A DNA stretch of 35,712 bases from JAJFGI01 sp036397065 (GCA_036397065.1 DASWJP010000085.1:1-35712); one strand, 5' to 3'; positions 1-7,018 are shown, counted from the first letter of the stretch. The notes: generated by a model from the letters alone, not told the origin. Program-made: numbers and translations.

Positions 1-2
1 TG

Positions 3-809
3 CTTCATGTCAAGCTGTTCATCCGCAAGCGAGCGGGCATGTTCCCAACCCCGGCGGGGCAGGCCTTGATGCATCACGCCCGCACGATCATGCGTAACGT
101 GGTGCAGCTGGAAACCGAGCTGGTGGACTATTCGGAAGGCATGCGCGGTAACATCCGCGTCTATGCCAATACCTCGGCCATGGTGCAATACCTGCCGGGC
201 GATCTCAGTTCCTTCCTTGCGGTCCACCCGCATGTGCGCGTCGATCTGGAGGAGGCAACCAGTCCGGTGACCCTGCAAGCCGTGACCGACAACAACGCCG
301 AGATCGGGATATACGGCGACGTGATCCAGCCGCCCGGGTTGCACTGGATGCCCTATCGGCACGACCGTCTTGCCCTGCTGGTGCCTCCCGGCCACCCGCT
401 CGGTCAGCACAGCTCGGTCCGCATCGCCGAAGCCCTAGCCTACGATTTCGTCGGCACGCCCAAGGACAGCTCCATCGACATGGCGGTCGTCAAGGCGGCC
501 AGCGACCTGGGCGTTCCCTTTCGGATGCGCATACGCTCCTCCGGCTTCGAGGCGATCAGCCGCATGGTCGATGCCGGGCTGGGCATCGCCATCATGCCCG
601 AGCGAGTGGCGCAGAGTTATGCGAAGAATTCGGAGGTCCGTGCGGTCGTCCTGGACGAGCCATGGGCGGCGCGTCAGCTTATGATCTGTGTGCGCAGCAT
701 GGAATCGCTGGCGCCCGCAGCCGCGGCCTTCGTCGCGCACCTGACCCGGCACCAGCCGAAGATCGCAGAACCGGCGGGGCGTCCGCGTGGCCGTCGCGGA
801 CATCCGTGA
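3..809 (+). CDS. LysR-family transcriptional regulator (5' partial)
   Basis: The reading frame is open from the left edge, so the gene starts outside the window and most of its winged-helix DNA-binding domain is missing. The first visible residues (LFIRKRAGMFPTPAGQAL) are the typical end of the LysR helix-turn-helix and wing. The rest matches a LysR effector-binding domain: a region starting around GNIRVYAN, the DNNAEIGIYG hinge area and the MVDAGLGIAIMPERVA segment near the C-terminus. An internal ATG at 39 is not a credible start because it would cut the wing in half. The gene converges on the FAH-family gene. The ligand is unknown, and it could regulate the neighbouring sugar-acid genes or a gene to the left. 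Confidence 0.88.
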   Translation, partial: LHVKLFIRKRAGMFPTPAGQALMHHARTIMRNVVQLETELVDYSEGMRGNIRVYANTSAMVQYLPGDLSSFLAVHPHVRVDLEEATSPVTLQAVTDNNAEIGIYGDVIQPPGLHWMPYRHDRLALLVPPGHPLGQHSSVRIAEALAYDFVGTPKDSSIDMAVVKAASDLGVPFRMRIRSSGFEAISRMVDAGLGIAIMPERVAQSYAKNSEVRAVVLDEPWAARQLMICVRSMESLAPAAAAFVAHLTRHQPKIAEPAGRPRGRRGHP

Positions 810-819
810 CACGCATGGA

Positions 820-845
820 TGGGCGGCACCCGGGCACGGCGCCCA
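820..845. terminator. Candidate bidirectional terminator stem
   Basis: TGGGCG at 820-825 pairs with CGCCCA at 840-845, a 6-bp stem with a 14-nt loop in the short gap between convergent genes. There is no clear T-tract on either side, so this is only a weak terminator candidate. Confidence 0.25.
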
Positions 846-848
846 GGC

Positions 849-1694
849 TTATTGCGCCTGAACGCAGAGCTGCTTCTGGGTGCCCAGACCCGCGATGCCG
901 AGTTCCACCACATCGCCGGCCTTCAGATAGGTGGGCGGCTTCAGGCCGAGCCCGACACCCGGCGGCGTGCCGGTGGAAATGACGTCGCCCGGATGCAGAC
1001 TCATGAATTGGCTGACATAGGAGACGATGTTGGCGACGGTGAACACCATGGTTCGCGTATTGCCGTTCTGATACCTGTGCCCATTCACTTCTAGCCACAA
1101 GTCGAGGCGCTGCGGGTCGGGAACCTCATCGCGGGTGACCAGCCAGGGGCCGATCGGGCCGAAGCTGTCGGCCGATTTGCCCTTGACCCACTGGCCGCAG
1201 CGTTCGATCTGGAATTCCCGCTCCGAGACATCGTTGATCGTGCAGTAGCCGGCCACGTGGGCCAATGCCTGTTTTTCGTCGACGTACTTCGCCGGCTTGC
1301 CGATGACCACGCCCAATTCCACCTCCCAATCGGTCTTGACCGATTTGCGCGGGATTTCGATATCGTCGTTCGGGCCGCTGATGGAACTGGTCGCTTTCAT
1401 GAACAGAACGGGTTCGGACGGCACTTGAAGGCCGGCTTCCGCCGCGTGATCCGAATAGTTGAGGCCGATGCAGATGAACTTTCCGACACCGCCGACGCAG
1501 GCGCCCAGTCGCGGGTTGCCGTCCACGACGGGCAAGGTCGACGGCTTGGCGGCGCGGATCCGGGCGATGACCTCATCGCTCAGCAGCGCGCCGCCGATAT
1601 CAGCCACGACCGACGACAGGTCACGGATACGGCCTTCGGAATCCAGAAGGCCGGGTTTTTCCCGACCTTTCGGCCCATAGCGGAGCAGTTTCAT
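849..1694 (-). CDS. Fumarylacetoacetate hydrolase family protein, probable 2,4-diketo-3-deoxy-sugar-acid hydrolase
   Basis: 281 aa. The start is the ATG at 1694, which follows GGGGAA at good spacing; an in-frame TTG at 1709 lies upstream of that site and is less likely. The FAH fold is clear: GLNYSDHA near residue 77, metal-ligand motif DWEVELG (E124, E126), NDVSERE (D155) and the conserved KGKSADSFGP-IGPWL block around 172-185. FAH-fold enzymes cleave C-C bonds in diketo acids using a divalent metal. Its close match in style to L-2,4-diketo-3-deoxyrhamnonate/fuconate hydrolases, and its place 21 nt after an SDR gene of the matching preceding step, suggest it yields pyruvate plus lactate. The fold assignment is firm; the substrate is inference. 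Confidence 0.85.
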   Translation of the reverse strand: MKLLRYGPKGREKPGLLDSEGRIRDLSSVVADIGGALLSDEVIARIRAAKPSTLPVVDGNPRLGACVGGVGKFICIGLNYSDHAAEAGLQVPSEPVLFMKATSSISGPNDDIEIPRKSVKTDWEVELGVVIGKPAKYVDEKQALAHVAGYCTINDVSEREFQIERCGQWVKGKSADSFGPIGPWLVTRDEVPDPQRLDLWLEVNGHRYQNGNTRTMVFTVANIVSYVSQFMSLHPGDVISTGTPPGVGLGLKPPTYLKAGDVVELGIAGLGTQKQLCVQAQ

Positions 1695-1715
1695 TTTCTT
1701 GTTCCCCAAACGTTT

Positions 1716-2447
1716 TCAGATGGTCCAGCCGCCATCGATGACGTGGATTTGGCCGGTGGTGTAGGCCGCGGCGTCGCTGGCCAGATAGGTGACCAGCTCG
1801 GCGATTTCCTCGGGTTTGCCGAGCCGGCCCATAGGCTGGCGCGCAATGAAGGCTTTGCGGGCTTTGTCGTAGTCGCCTGTCGCCGTCAAGCGGTCTTCCA
1901 GCGATGGCGACTCAACGGTTCCCGGGCAAACGGCGTTGCAGCGGATACCCTGGGTCACGAAATCGGCGGCGATCGCTTTGGTCAGTCCGATGACAGCCGC
2001 CTTGGACGCTCCGTAGACGAACCGGTTGGGCGCGCCGGTCACGCTGGAGGCCACCGATGACATGTTGATGATCGAGCCTCCGCCCTTTGCCAGCATCGCC
2101 GGCAGAAAGGCCCGAATCATCCGGTACATTCCCTTGACATTGATCGAGAATGAAAAGTCCCAGTCGTCTTCATTGCATTCCAGGATGGTACCGGTGTGAA
2201 CGTACCCGGCACAATTGAAGAGGACATCGACGGCGCCAATCTCCGCCGCGAGGGCCGCAATCGAGGCGCCATTCGTCACGTCCAATTCACGCGCCTCGAC
2301 GCCCGCAAGCTGCGCCAAGGCCCGCTTGTTGATATCCGTGGCGATGACACGCGCCCCCTCATGGGCAAATTGCTCGGCGGTCGCCCGGCCAATGCCTTGT
2401 CCCGCAGCCGTCACGAGCGCGATTCGCCCATTCAGTCTTTTTGTCAT
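1716..2447 (-). CDS. SDR-family NAD-dependent dehydrogenase, probable 2-keto-3-deoxy-L-fuconate/rhamnonate dehydrogenase
   Basis: 243 aa. The ATG at 2447 is preferred because the Rossmann fold begins at once; an upstream extension would add unrelated Arg/Gly/Lys-rich residues. Classical SDR signatures are present: TAAGQGIG (residues 13-20, cofactor loop), Asp38 after beta-2 (NAD preference), NCAG (78-81), the catalytic Ser at 130/131 and Tyr145-x3-Lys149, then the NAVCPGTVESP cofactor/substrate region. The sequence most resembles the subgroup that includes 2-keto-3-deoxy-L-fuconate dehydrogenase and BDH2/DHRS6. The gene directly precedes the FAH-family gene on the same strand, so the two likely form an operon that oxidises and then cleaves a 3-deoxy sugar acid. 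Substrate identity is inferred from the pairing. Confidence 0.85.
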   Translation of the reverse strand: MTKRLNGRIALVTAAGQGIGRATAEQFAHEGARVIATDINKRALAQLAGVEARELDVTNGASIAALAAEIGAVDVLFNCAGYVHTGTILECNEDDWDFSFSINVKGMYRMIRAFLPAMLAKGGGSIINMSSVASSVTGAPNRFVYGASKAAVIGLTKAIAADFVTQGIRCNAVCPGTVESPSLEDRLTATGDYDKARKAFIARQPMGRLGKPEEIAELVTYLASDAAAYTTGQIHVIDGGWTI

Positions 2448-2498
2448 GTTACGAGCACCCTGCTTTTTGCCGCCACGCCCATTCATTCGCAGACCAGC

Positions 2499-2529
2499 GT
2501 GTTATATCACCACGCCGAATTTGTCCCTT
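2499..2529 (-). promoter_or_regulatory. Candidate promoter of the SDR-FAH operon
   Basis: Read on the minus strand, TGATATAAC forms an extended -10 (TATAAC at 2506-2501) about 50 nt upstream of the SDR start. It sits inside the imperfect palindrome GTGATATAACAC (2510-2499). The best -35 is poor (GGGACA, 15-nt spacer). The AT content is higher than in the flanks, which supports a promoter here. Confidence 0.35.
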
Positions 2530-2541
2530 ATTTTTGTTTGG

Positions 2542-2551
2542 GGTGATCACC
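2542..2551. promoter_or_regulatory. Perfect 10-bp palindrome GGTGATCACC
   Basis: A perfect 10-bp inverted repeat in the leader region of the SDR-FAH operon, about 32 bp upstream of its candidate -10. It could be an operator for the local LysR or another regulator. A single 10-bp palindrome may also be chance. Confidence 0.25.
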
Positions 2552-2720
2552 TATGAACGCCGCGGGCTCGCCAACGGTGGGTAGTGCGTTGGCCACGCGA
2601 CGTCTATGGGCAGCTTGAACCCGGTGATACAGACCAATTCGGAGATTGGTTCACGTCAGACTGACAGTACCCGCCCGGTCTATGAGGCGTTGCCCTTTCG
2701 GCGGGCAGATAGGCAGTGGG

Positions 2721-2906
2721 TTACATCGTTCGATCTTCGCGCTGCTTGGCTTCGGGAAACAACCAGACCGCGCCGATCAAGATGGCGCCCAGGGCAAGCG
2801 CGAACCACTTCAAGAATTCCTGGCCGGCCTGATGCTCGAAATAGAAGGCGGCAACCGCTACGAATGCCACGACGATGCTGAGCATCCTACGGATATTCGT
2901 TGGCAT
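2721..2906 (-). CDS. Small two-helix membrane protein, unknown function
   Basis: 61 aa. The ATG at 2906 has AAGGAAG and AGAGGG upstream, so initiation is plausible. Two hydrophobic stretches (about residues 8-24 and 33-50) are separated by the polar linker EHQAGQEF, with a charged tail (KQREDRTM). This gives a hairpin inner-membrane topology. No family is recognised. It lies alone, about 270 bp upstream of the SDR gene and divergent from the PanB-like gene. The well-formed alternation of hydrophobic and charged segments supports a real small protein, but without homologues the call stays moderate. Confidence 0.5.
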   Translation of the reverse strand: MPTNIRRMLSIVVAFVAVAAFYFEHQAGQEFLKWFALALGAILIGAVWLFPEAKQREDRTM

Positions 2907-3040
2907 GGCCCTCTGTCTTCCTTCCCTTGGCTCGGACTGGTGCCATCGATTGCTCGAAGAGCGGTCCCGGCCCGGCCTGCCGCTCGCCCCAGCCTGACGC
3001 TTTCAGGGCAGACCGCCCGCCGCGAAACGCGACATGACGC

Positions 3041-3069
3041 TTGCCCTCCCGATTGCGGACACTGATAAT
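3041..3069 (+). promoter_or_regulatory. Candidate sigma70-type promoter of the PanB-like gene
   Basis: TTGCCC (3041-3046), a 17-nt spacer and GATAAT (3064-3069, 5 of 6 to consensus). Transcription would start near 3076, just before the ribosome-binding site AGAGGAAAG (3086-3094). The -10 lies inside the CTGATAATATATCAG palindrome. Confidence 0.5.
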
Positions 3070-3076
3070 ATATCAG
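3062..3076. promoter_or_regulatory. Candidate GntR operator, site 1
   Basis: CTGATAATATATCAG has perfect 6-bp arms (CTGATA/TATCAG) around a 3-bp centre. It overlaps the -10 of the PanB-like gene, as expected for a repressor site. Related copies occur at 5443-5457 and 8932-8946, all between genes of the same cluster, and a GntR regulator is encoded two genes into this unit. The regulator-site link is inferred. Confidence 0.65.
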
Positions 3077-3102
3077 AAATAGATCAGAGGAAAGTCGGAA
3101 CG

Positions 3103-3981
3103 GTGAACGAACCAGCAAAGCCAACCCGCATGAAGCGGACGATCACGGAAATTCGCGAGTCGAAGACCAGCGGCGAGAAGATGGTCTACATGTCGGTGCC
3201 CGACTATACCTCGGCGCAATGGGCCGAAATGGGGGGGGTCGATGTGGCGGTGGTCGGGGACAGCCTGGCGATGATCGCCCACGGCCATGCCAACACCATT
3301 CCGGCCACCATGAACATGATGGTCATGCACGCGCTGGCGGTGCGCAGAGGGGCGCCGAACACCTTCGTCCTCGGCTGCATGCCCTATCAAAGCTACAACA
3401 CGGTCGAACGCGCCCTGGGCAACGCCACGCGGTTCATGCAGGTGGCCGGCAGCGATGCGGTCAAGCCCCAAGGCGGCAAGAGCCAGGCCCATATCCTGAA
3501 GGCGCTGGTCGATGCCGGGATACCGACGGCCTCGCACATCGGGCTGACGCCGCACACGGTGGCGATGTTCGGCGGCTTCAAGATTCAGGGGCGCACCGCC
3601 GAAGCGGCCATGAAGATCCTGGAGGACGCGCTGGCCATTCAGGATGCGGGATGTTTCATGCTGGAATTCGAAGCCGTCCCCGGGCCGATCGCGGCGTTGA
3701 TTTCCAAACAGCTGGAGATCCCCACCATCGGAATCGGGGCGGGTGTGGGCACCGACGGACAGATTCTGCTGTGCTACGATCTGCTCGGCGTCTTCACCGA
3801 TTTCAAACCGAAATTCACCAAGCGATATGCCAATCTGACCGAAGTTGCGGTGAACGGAATTTCCCGCTACGTCAAGGAGGTCAAGGCGGGCACGTTCCCC
3901 GACGAGGACCACACCTATAGTGTGAGCGAAGCCGAGTACGAAAAATTCTCGACCCTGTTGGAGCGCCGCAGGCAGGTATAG
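3103..3981 (+). CDS. Divergent PanB-like (ketopantoate hydroxymethyltransferase family) protein
   Basis: 292 aa from the GTG at 3103, chosen because AGAGGAAAG sits 8 nt upstream; an upstream ATG (3034) would run back through the promoter and operator. The PanB fold is evident: VVGDSLAM (50-57), AVRRGAPN (79-86), SHIGLTP (144-150), FGGFKIQGR (156-164), FEAVP (189-193) and IGIGAG (209-214). Against E. coli PanB, the first Mg ligand Asp45 is kept (Asp53) and so are Lys112 (Lys121), His136 (His145) and catalytic Glu181 (Glu190). However, Asp84 is replaced by Cys92 and Glu114 by Gln123, and the TAYDY motif reads SVPDY. No panC is nearby; a GntR regulator follows 42 nt downstream. This suggests a paralogue with another substrate, perhaps another 2-oxo acid. 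It is less likely to be the housekeeping pantothenate enzyme. Confidence 0.82.
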   Translation: MNEPAKPTRMKRTITEIRESKTSGEKMVYMSVPDYTSAQWAEMGGVDVAVVGDSLAMIAHGHANTIPATMNMMVMHALAVRRGAPNTFVLGCMPYQSYNTVERALGNATRFMQVAGSDAVKPQGGKSQAHILKALVDAGIPTASHIGLTPHTVAMFGGFKIQGRTAEAAMKILEDALAIQDAGCFMLEFEAVPGPIAALISKQLEIPTIGIGAGVGTDGQILLCYDLLGVFTDFKPKFTKRYANLTEVAVNGISRYVKEVKAGTFPDEDHTYSVSEAEYEKFSTLLERRRQV

Positions 3982-4023
3982 TCCACCGCCGCGACCAGGC
4001 ATACACCACGCGAGGACCCGAAT

Positions 4024-4743
4024 TTGCCCAATCCCAAGGCCAACGTCCAGACAGCCCCAACCGCGGCCCCGCGCGCCGATAGCCAGACCGATCAGGCGTA
4101 TAACGTTTTGGAGGAGCAGATTGTCACCCTCCGCCTGGAGCCGGGCGCGGTCCTGTCGGAAAACCGGCTTGCCGATGCACTCGGTTTCGGCCGGACACCG
4201 ATTCGCGAGGCCTTGCAGCGTCTTGCCCGCGAAGGTTTGGTGGTCATCCTGCCGCGCAAGGGCATCCTCGTGGCCGAGATCAACCCGCGCAAGCAACTGC
4301 TCGCATTGGAAGTGCGCCGGGAGCTGGAGCGACTGCTGGCGCGTGCGGGGGCGATGCGCGCCACGGCGGCGGAGCGGGCCCGATTCCTGGAAATTGCCGA
4401 GGGCATGGAGCGGGCCGCCAAGGAGAACGACGACATCAGCTTCATGCGCTTCGACCACGAGCTGAATTTTCTCGAATCCCAGGCGGCGCACAACGAGTAC
4501 GCCAGCCGGGCCATGGGCCTGTTGCATGGCCTGTCCCGGCGCTTTTGGTACATGCACTATAAGGAAGCGGCCGACTTGCCGCTGTGCGCCCGCCTGCACG
4601 CGCAGCTGGCGCGGCGGATCGCGGCGGGGGAACCGGACGAGGCGGCACGCGCCTCGGACCAGCTGGTCGACTATGCCGAAACGTTCACCCGCGCCACCGT
4701 CGGCACCGGCGCCCTGACCGTCGCCGGTCAACGGTCGTCCTGA
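4024..4743 (+). CDS. GntR-family regulator, FCD (FadR-like) domain
   Basis: 239 aa. The TTG start at 4024 has GAGGA about 8 nt upstream. After a disordered, Ala/Pro/Thr-rich N-terminus, the winged helix spans about residues 24-90 and shows the GntR signature (LADALGFGRTPIREALQRL, then the REGLVVILPRKG wing). The C-terminal half is helical and fits the FCD ligand-binding domain, with FDHELNF and RLHAQLARRI offering the usual Asp/His metal or ligand positions; the last conserved His of many FCD proteins is not obvious. FCD regulators usually sense carboxylic acids. It follows the PanB-like gene in one unit, so it would be autoregulated through the operator at 3062-3076, and it is the best candidate to bind the three operator copies. 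Confidence 0.92.
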   Translation: MPNPKANVQTAPTAAPRADSQTDQAYNVLEEQIVTLRLEPGAVLSENRLADALGFGRTPIREALQRLAREGLVVILPRKGILVAEINPRKQLLALEVRRELERLLARAGAMRATAAERARFLEIAEGMERAAKENDDISFMRFDHELNFLESQAAHNEYASRAMGLLHGLSRRFWYMHYKEAADLPLCARLHAQLARRIAAGEPDEAARASDQLVDYAETFTRATVGTGALTVAGQRSS

Positions 4744-4787
4744 TCTGAATTCGGGCTGCCGGCGGGGGCCAGCGGGAAGAGGGGCTC

Positions 4788-5333
4788 CTACCGCGTGATC
4801 CGTTCGTACAGGACGCGGAACCCGGTTTCGAGATGCTCACCAAAGAGCGGATCCGTATTCTTGGCGAAGGCCCGCCGCATCGCCGCCCAGTCATCGGACT
4901 TTAGGGATTCTTTCGCGGCTGGCAGAACTTCGCGCTCTTCCACGCCCATGTGTTCGCGCTGTGTGCGGACGAAGCTGCGCCCGGCCTCGAGCAGGGCCTC
5001 CAGGCCCTTCGGATATTCGCGGTCGAAGGACTTGAGGGCCGCATCCAAGCGCTCAAGGCTCTGGGTACCCGCGATGTGCTGACGCTCCAGTTCATTCAGC
5101 ACCGGGTCCAGTTCCGGCCGGTACCGGCGCAGCGCCGGGAACAGGAACTGTTCTTCCTTGGGGTGATGCAGTTTGTCGGGAAAAACCCGGACGTAGTAGA
5201 CGACCGAAAACAGCAGATCGAGGTTCGGTTTCGGCCCCTCCGCGGAGAGGTGCTCAAGCGTCTCGTCCAATACTTTCAGGACGCGGTCGAGATTCCGGTG
5301 TTCCGCCCGAATCAACTCAATCGCATCAGCCAT
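4788..5333 (-). CDS. Hemerythrin-like (HHE cation-binding) domain protein
   Basis: 181 aa from the ATG at 5333; longer upstream starts would add a basic stretch unlike the family. The four-helix hemerythrin pattern H, HxxxE, H, HxxxE is complete: His12 (RAEH), His57-x3-Glu61 (HPKEE), His86 (ERQH), and His128-x3-Glu132 (EHMGVEE). An extra His167 near the C-terminus may add a ligand. Such proteins bind a di-iron centre and O2, NO or related species, and are cytoplasmic. The gene is convergent with gntR and divergent from the DUF6166 gene, with operator site 2 in the shared spacer. It is one of three non-haem-iron proteins in the cluster. Whether it senses, stores or reacts with oxygen cannot be told from sequence. 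Confidence 0.88.
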   Translation of the reverse strand: MADAIELIRAEHRNLDRVLKVLDETLEHLSAEGPKPNLDLLFSVVYYVRVFPDKLHHPKEEQFLFPALRRYRPELDPVLNELERQHIAGTQSLERLDAALKSFDREYPKGLEALLEAGRSFVRTQREHMGVEEREVLPAAKESLKSDDWAAMRRAFAKNTDPLFGEHLETGFRVLYERITR

Positions 5334-5442
5334 GGCACGGGCCTTTCGCTGAATTGCACCGCCTCGCCGCCGGTTCCCGGCCGTGCCTGCGCCAATGCTC
5401 TGATCAGCCGGCTTTACATGAGCGCCATATCTCAGTAGCATA

Positions 5443-5457
5443 CTGAAGATATATCAG
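5443..5457. promoter_or_regulatory. Candidate GntR operator, site 2
   Basis: CTGAAGATATATCAG shares the right half ATATATCAG and the CTGA left end with site 1. It lies between the divergent hemerythrin (start 5333) and DUF6166 (start about 5468) genes, so one site could control both directions. On the minus strand, CTGAGATATGG (5435-5425) beside it may be a weak second half-site. Confidence 0.6.
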
Positions 5458-5467
5458 CCAGCAGAGA

Positions 5468-5791
5468 TTGCTCCCGCGCGTGCCGACGACAAAGAAATAC
5501 ACCGGATCGCGAACCATGGACGGCATCGAGGTCCTGGTCGATGGCCGGCGGCTCGATGAGCGCTACGACTTGAAGAGGTTTACCAGTGGAGGCTTCGAGT
5601 GGACTTACGAGGGTGCGGCGCCGCAGCAGCTTGCTCTGGCATTGCTCGCCGATCACCTGGGCGACGATCGGGCGGCGCTCAAGCTGTGCCTGCCCTTGAT
5701 GCGCGCGGTGGTGGCGAACCTCGAAAACGACTGGCAATTGACCGGGCAGGATATCGACGAAGCACTCAAGCGGCTTGAAACCGAAGGGTGA
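5468..5791 (+). CDS. DUF6166 domain protein
   Basis: 107 aa if translation starts at the TTG at 5468; the GTG at 5480 (104 residues from the stop) is an equally possible start, and neither has a strong Shine-Dalgarno. The body fits the DUF6166 pattern: KYTGSR, VLVDGRRLDERYDL, then SGGFEWTYEGAAPQQLALAL and LADHLGDDRAALKL, ending in a helical region with LENDWQL. No signal peptide or membrane segment is seen. The function of the family is unknown to me. It lies 11 nt after operator site 2 and 129 nt before the TRAP substrate-binding gene on the same strand, so it may be the first gene of the transporter unit. Confidence 0.75.
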   Translation: MLPRVPTTKKYTGSRTMDGIEVLVDGRRLDERYDLKRFTSGGFEWTYEGAAPQQLALALLADHLGDDRAALKLCLPLMRAVVANLENDWQLTGQDIDEALKRLETEG

Positions 5792-5920
5792 GGGATCGGG
5801 AAAAATTATCAACGTGTACCTGTGATGCGCACGCCGGGTTTCGATCGTCATAATTGGGGGCCGGCTGAATAAAAAGAGGCGGGAATTGGTTGCTCGCCAA
5901 CATTGGGAGGGAAAGAAGAC

Positions 5921-6976
5921 ATGAACGTCATGCGAAATATCAAGATGCTTGCGGTCGCGGCCGCGGTTGGCTTTGGCACCATGTTCTCGGCCGAAGCGGG
6001 CGCGGAAAACGTCAAATGGAAGATGGCCACCAGTTGGAGCGGCGGGCCTTTGATGGAGATCGGTGCCCAGGCCTTCGCCGACAAGGTCAAGCTGTTCACC
6101 GAAGGCCGCGTGGAAATACAGGTTTTTCCGGGCGGGCAATTGGGCTCCGCCTTGAAGGTCGCGGAAACCGTGAGCAACGGTGTCGCCGAGGTCGGGCATA
6201 CCTGGATGGGTTATGATTGGGGTCAGGACACAGCCACGGTCGTGTTTGGCGGCTTTGCCGGCAGCATGGACTCCGAGCACATGCTGCACTGGCTCTACGA
6301 GGCGGGCGGTGCCGAAATGTGGGCGCAGTTCCGCGACGAGAAGTTCGGCGTCGTCTCCATGCCGCTTTTTATCCGCACGGCGGAAGTCTTCCTGCATTCG
6401 CGCAAGCCGGTCCGGACGCTGGACGATCTGCAGGGCCTGAAGCTGCGCACGGCCGGTGCCTGGCTGGATATGGCCAAGGATCTCGGTGCCGCCCCGGTGA
6501 CCATGCCGGGCGGCGAGGTCTATACCTCGCTGGAGCGTGGCGCGATCGATGCCACCGAATGGGGCACCTTGTGGGAGAACATCTCCCCCGGTTTTCATAA
6601 GATCGCCAAGTATGTGATCATCCCCGGCGTGCACCAGCCGGTGGCGCCCTTCGAGGTCATGTTCAACAAGGATGCCTGGAGCAAGATCTCCGAAACCGAC
6701 CGGACTCTGATCCAACAGGCCGCCAAGCTGGTCACCTTCGAGACCTGGACCCGGATCGGCCAGGAAGATGCCAAGGCGTTGGAGTTCTTCCGCAACTCGG
6801 GCAACGAAATCATTGAGCTGGATCTTGCCGTCCAACAGCGAACCAAGAAGATCGCCAACGAATGGGCCGAAACCCAGGCGAAGGAGAATCCTTGGTTCGA
6901 GAAGGCTTGGCGGTCTCAGGTCGAGTTCGAAAATCTCTGGAAGGATGCCGCGAAGTATCGCAACGTGCAGGGCTGA
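5921..6976 (+). CDS. TRAP transporter substrate-binding protein (DctP family, TakP/FcbT1-like)
   Basis: 351 aa. The ATG at 5921 follows GGGAGGG at 9 nt. An N-terminal signal peptide (MRNIKMLAVAAAVGFGTMF, then AEAGA) is followed by the mature protein from about residue 29. DctP-family marks include GLKLRTAG with conserved Arg176, GGEVYTSLERGAIDATEW (197-214) and an aromatic-rich ATEW segment. The DATEW motif and the late QAKENPWFEKAW region recall the TakP/FcbT1 branch, whose members bind 2-oxo acids, lactate-type or aromatic acids. Arg176 would hold a substrate carboxylate. The protein acts in the periplasm and feeds the DctQM permease encoded next. An 11-bp UUCG hairpin follows its stop and may raise its expression over the membrane genes. 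The substrate is unknown. Confidence 0.92.
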   Translation: MNVMRNIKMLAVAAAVGFGTMFSAEAGAENVKWKMATSWSGGPLMEIGAQAFADKVKLFTEGRVEIQVFPGGQLGSALKVAETVSNGVAEVGHTWMGYDWGQDTATVVFGGFAGSMDSEHMLHWLYEAGGAEMWAQFRDEKFGVVSMPLFIRTAEVFLHSRKPVRTLDDLQGLKLRTAGAWLDMAKDLGAAPVTMPGGEVYTSLERGAIDATEWGTLWENISPGFHKIAKYVIIPGVHQPVAPFEVMFNKDAWSKISETDRTLIQQAAKLVTFETWTRIGQEDAKALEFFRNSGNEIIELDLAVQQRTKKIANEWAETQAKENPWFEKAWRSQVEFENLWKDAAKYRNVQG

Positions 6977-6992
6977 AGGTATATCGCATAAA

Positions 6993-7018
6993 GATGAGGG
7001 CGCTTCGGCGCCCTCATC
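6993..7018 (+). other. Strong UUCG-capped stem-loop between dctP and dctQ
   Basis: GATGAGGGCGC (6993-7003), loop TTCG, and GCGCCCTCATC (7008-7018) give a perfect 11-bp stem closed by the very stable C(UUCG)G tetraloop. No T-run follows, so it is more likely a 3'-end mRNA stabiliser or partial terminator within the operon than a full terminator. Confidence 0.75.

Noticed and set aside
2499..2510. Possible further GntR operator copy before the SDR-FAH operon
   Set aside because: Lacks the ATATATCAG core and its TATAAC is better read as a -10 element.
3073..4731. 552-codon open frame on the minus strand opposite panB-like and gntR
   Set aside because: It mirrors two well-supported plus-strand genes, has low-complexity Arg/Gly/His-rich composition and no family features. 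This is a GC-rich antisense artefact.
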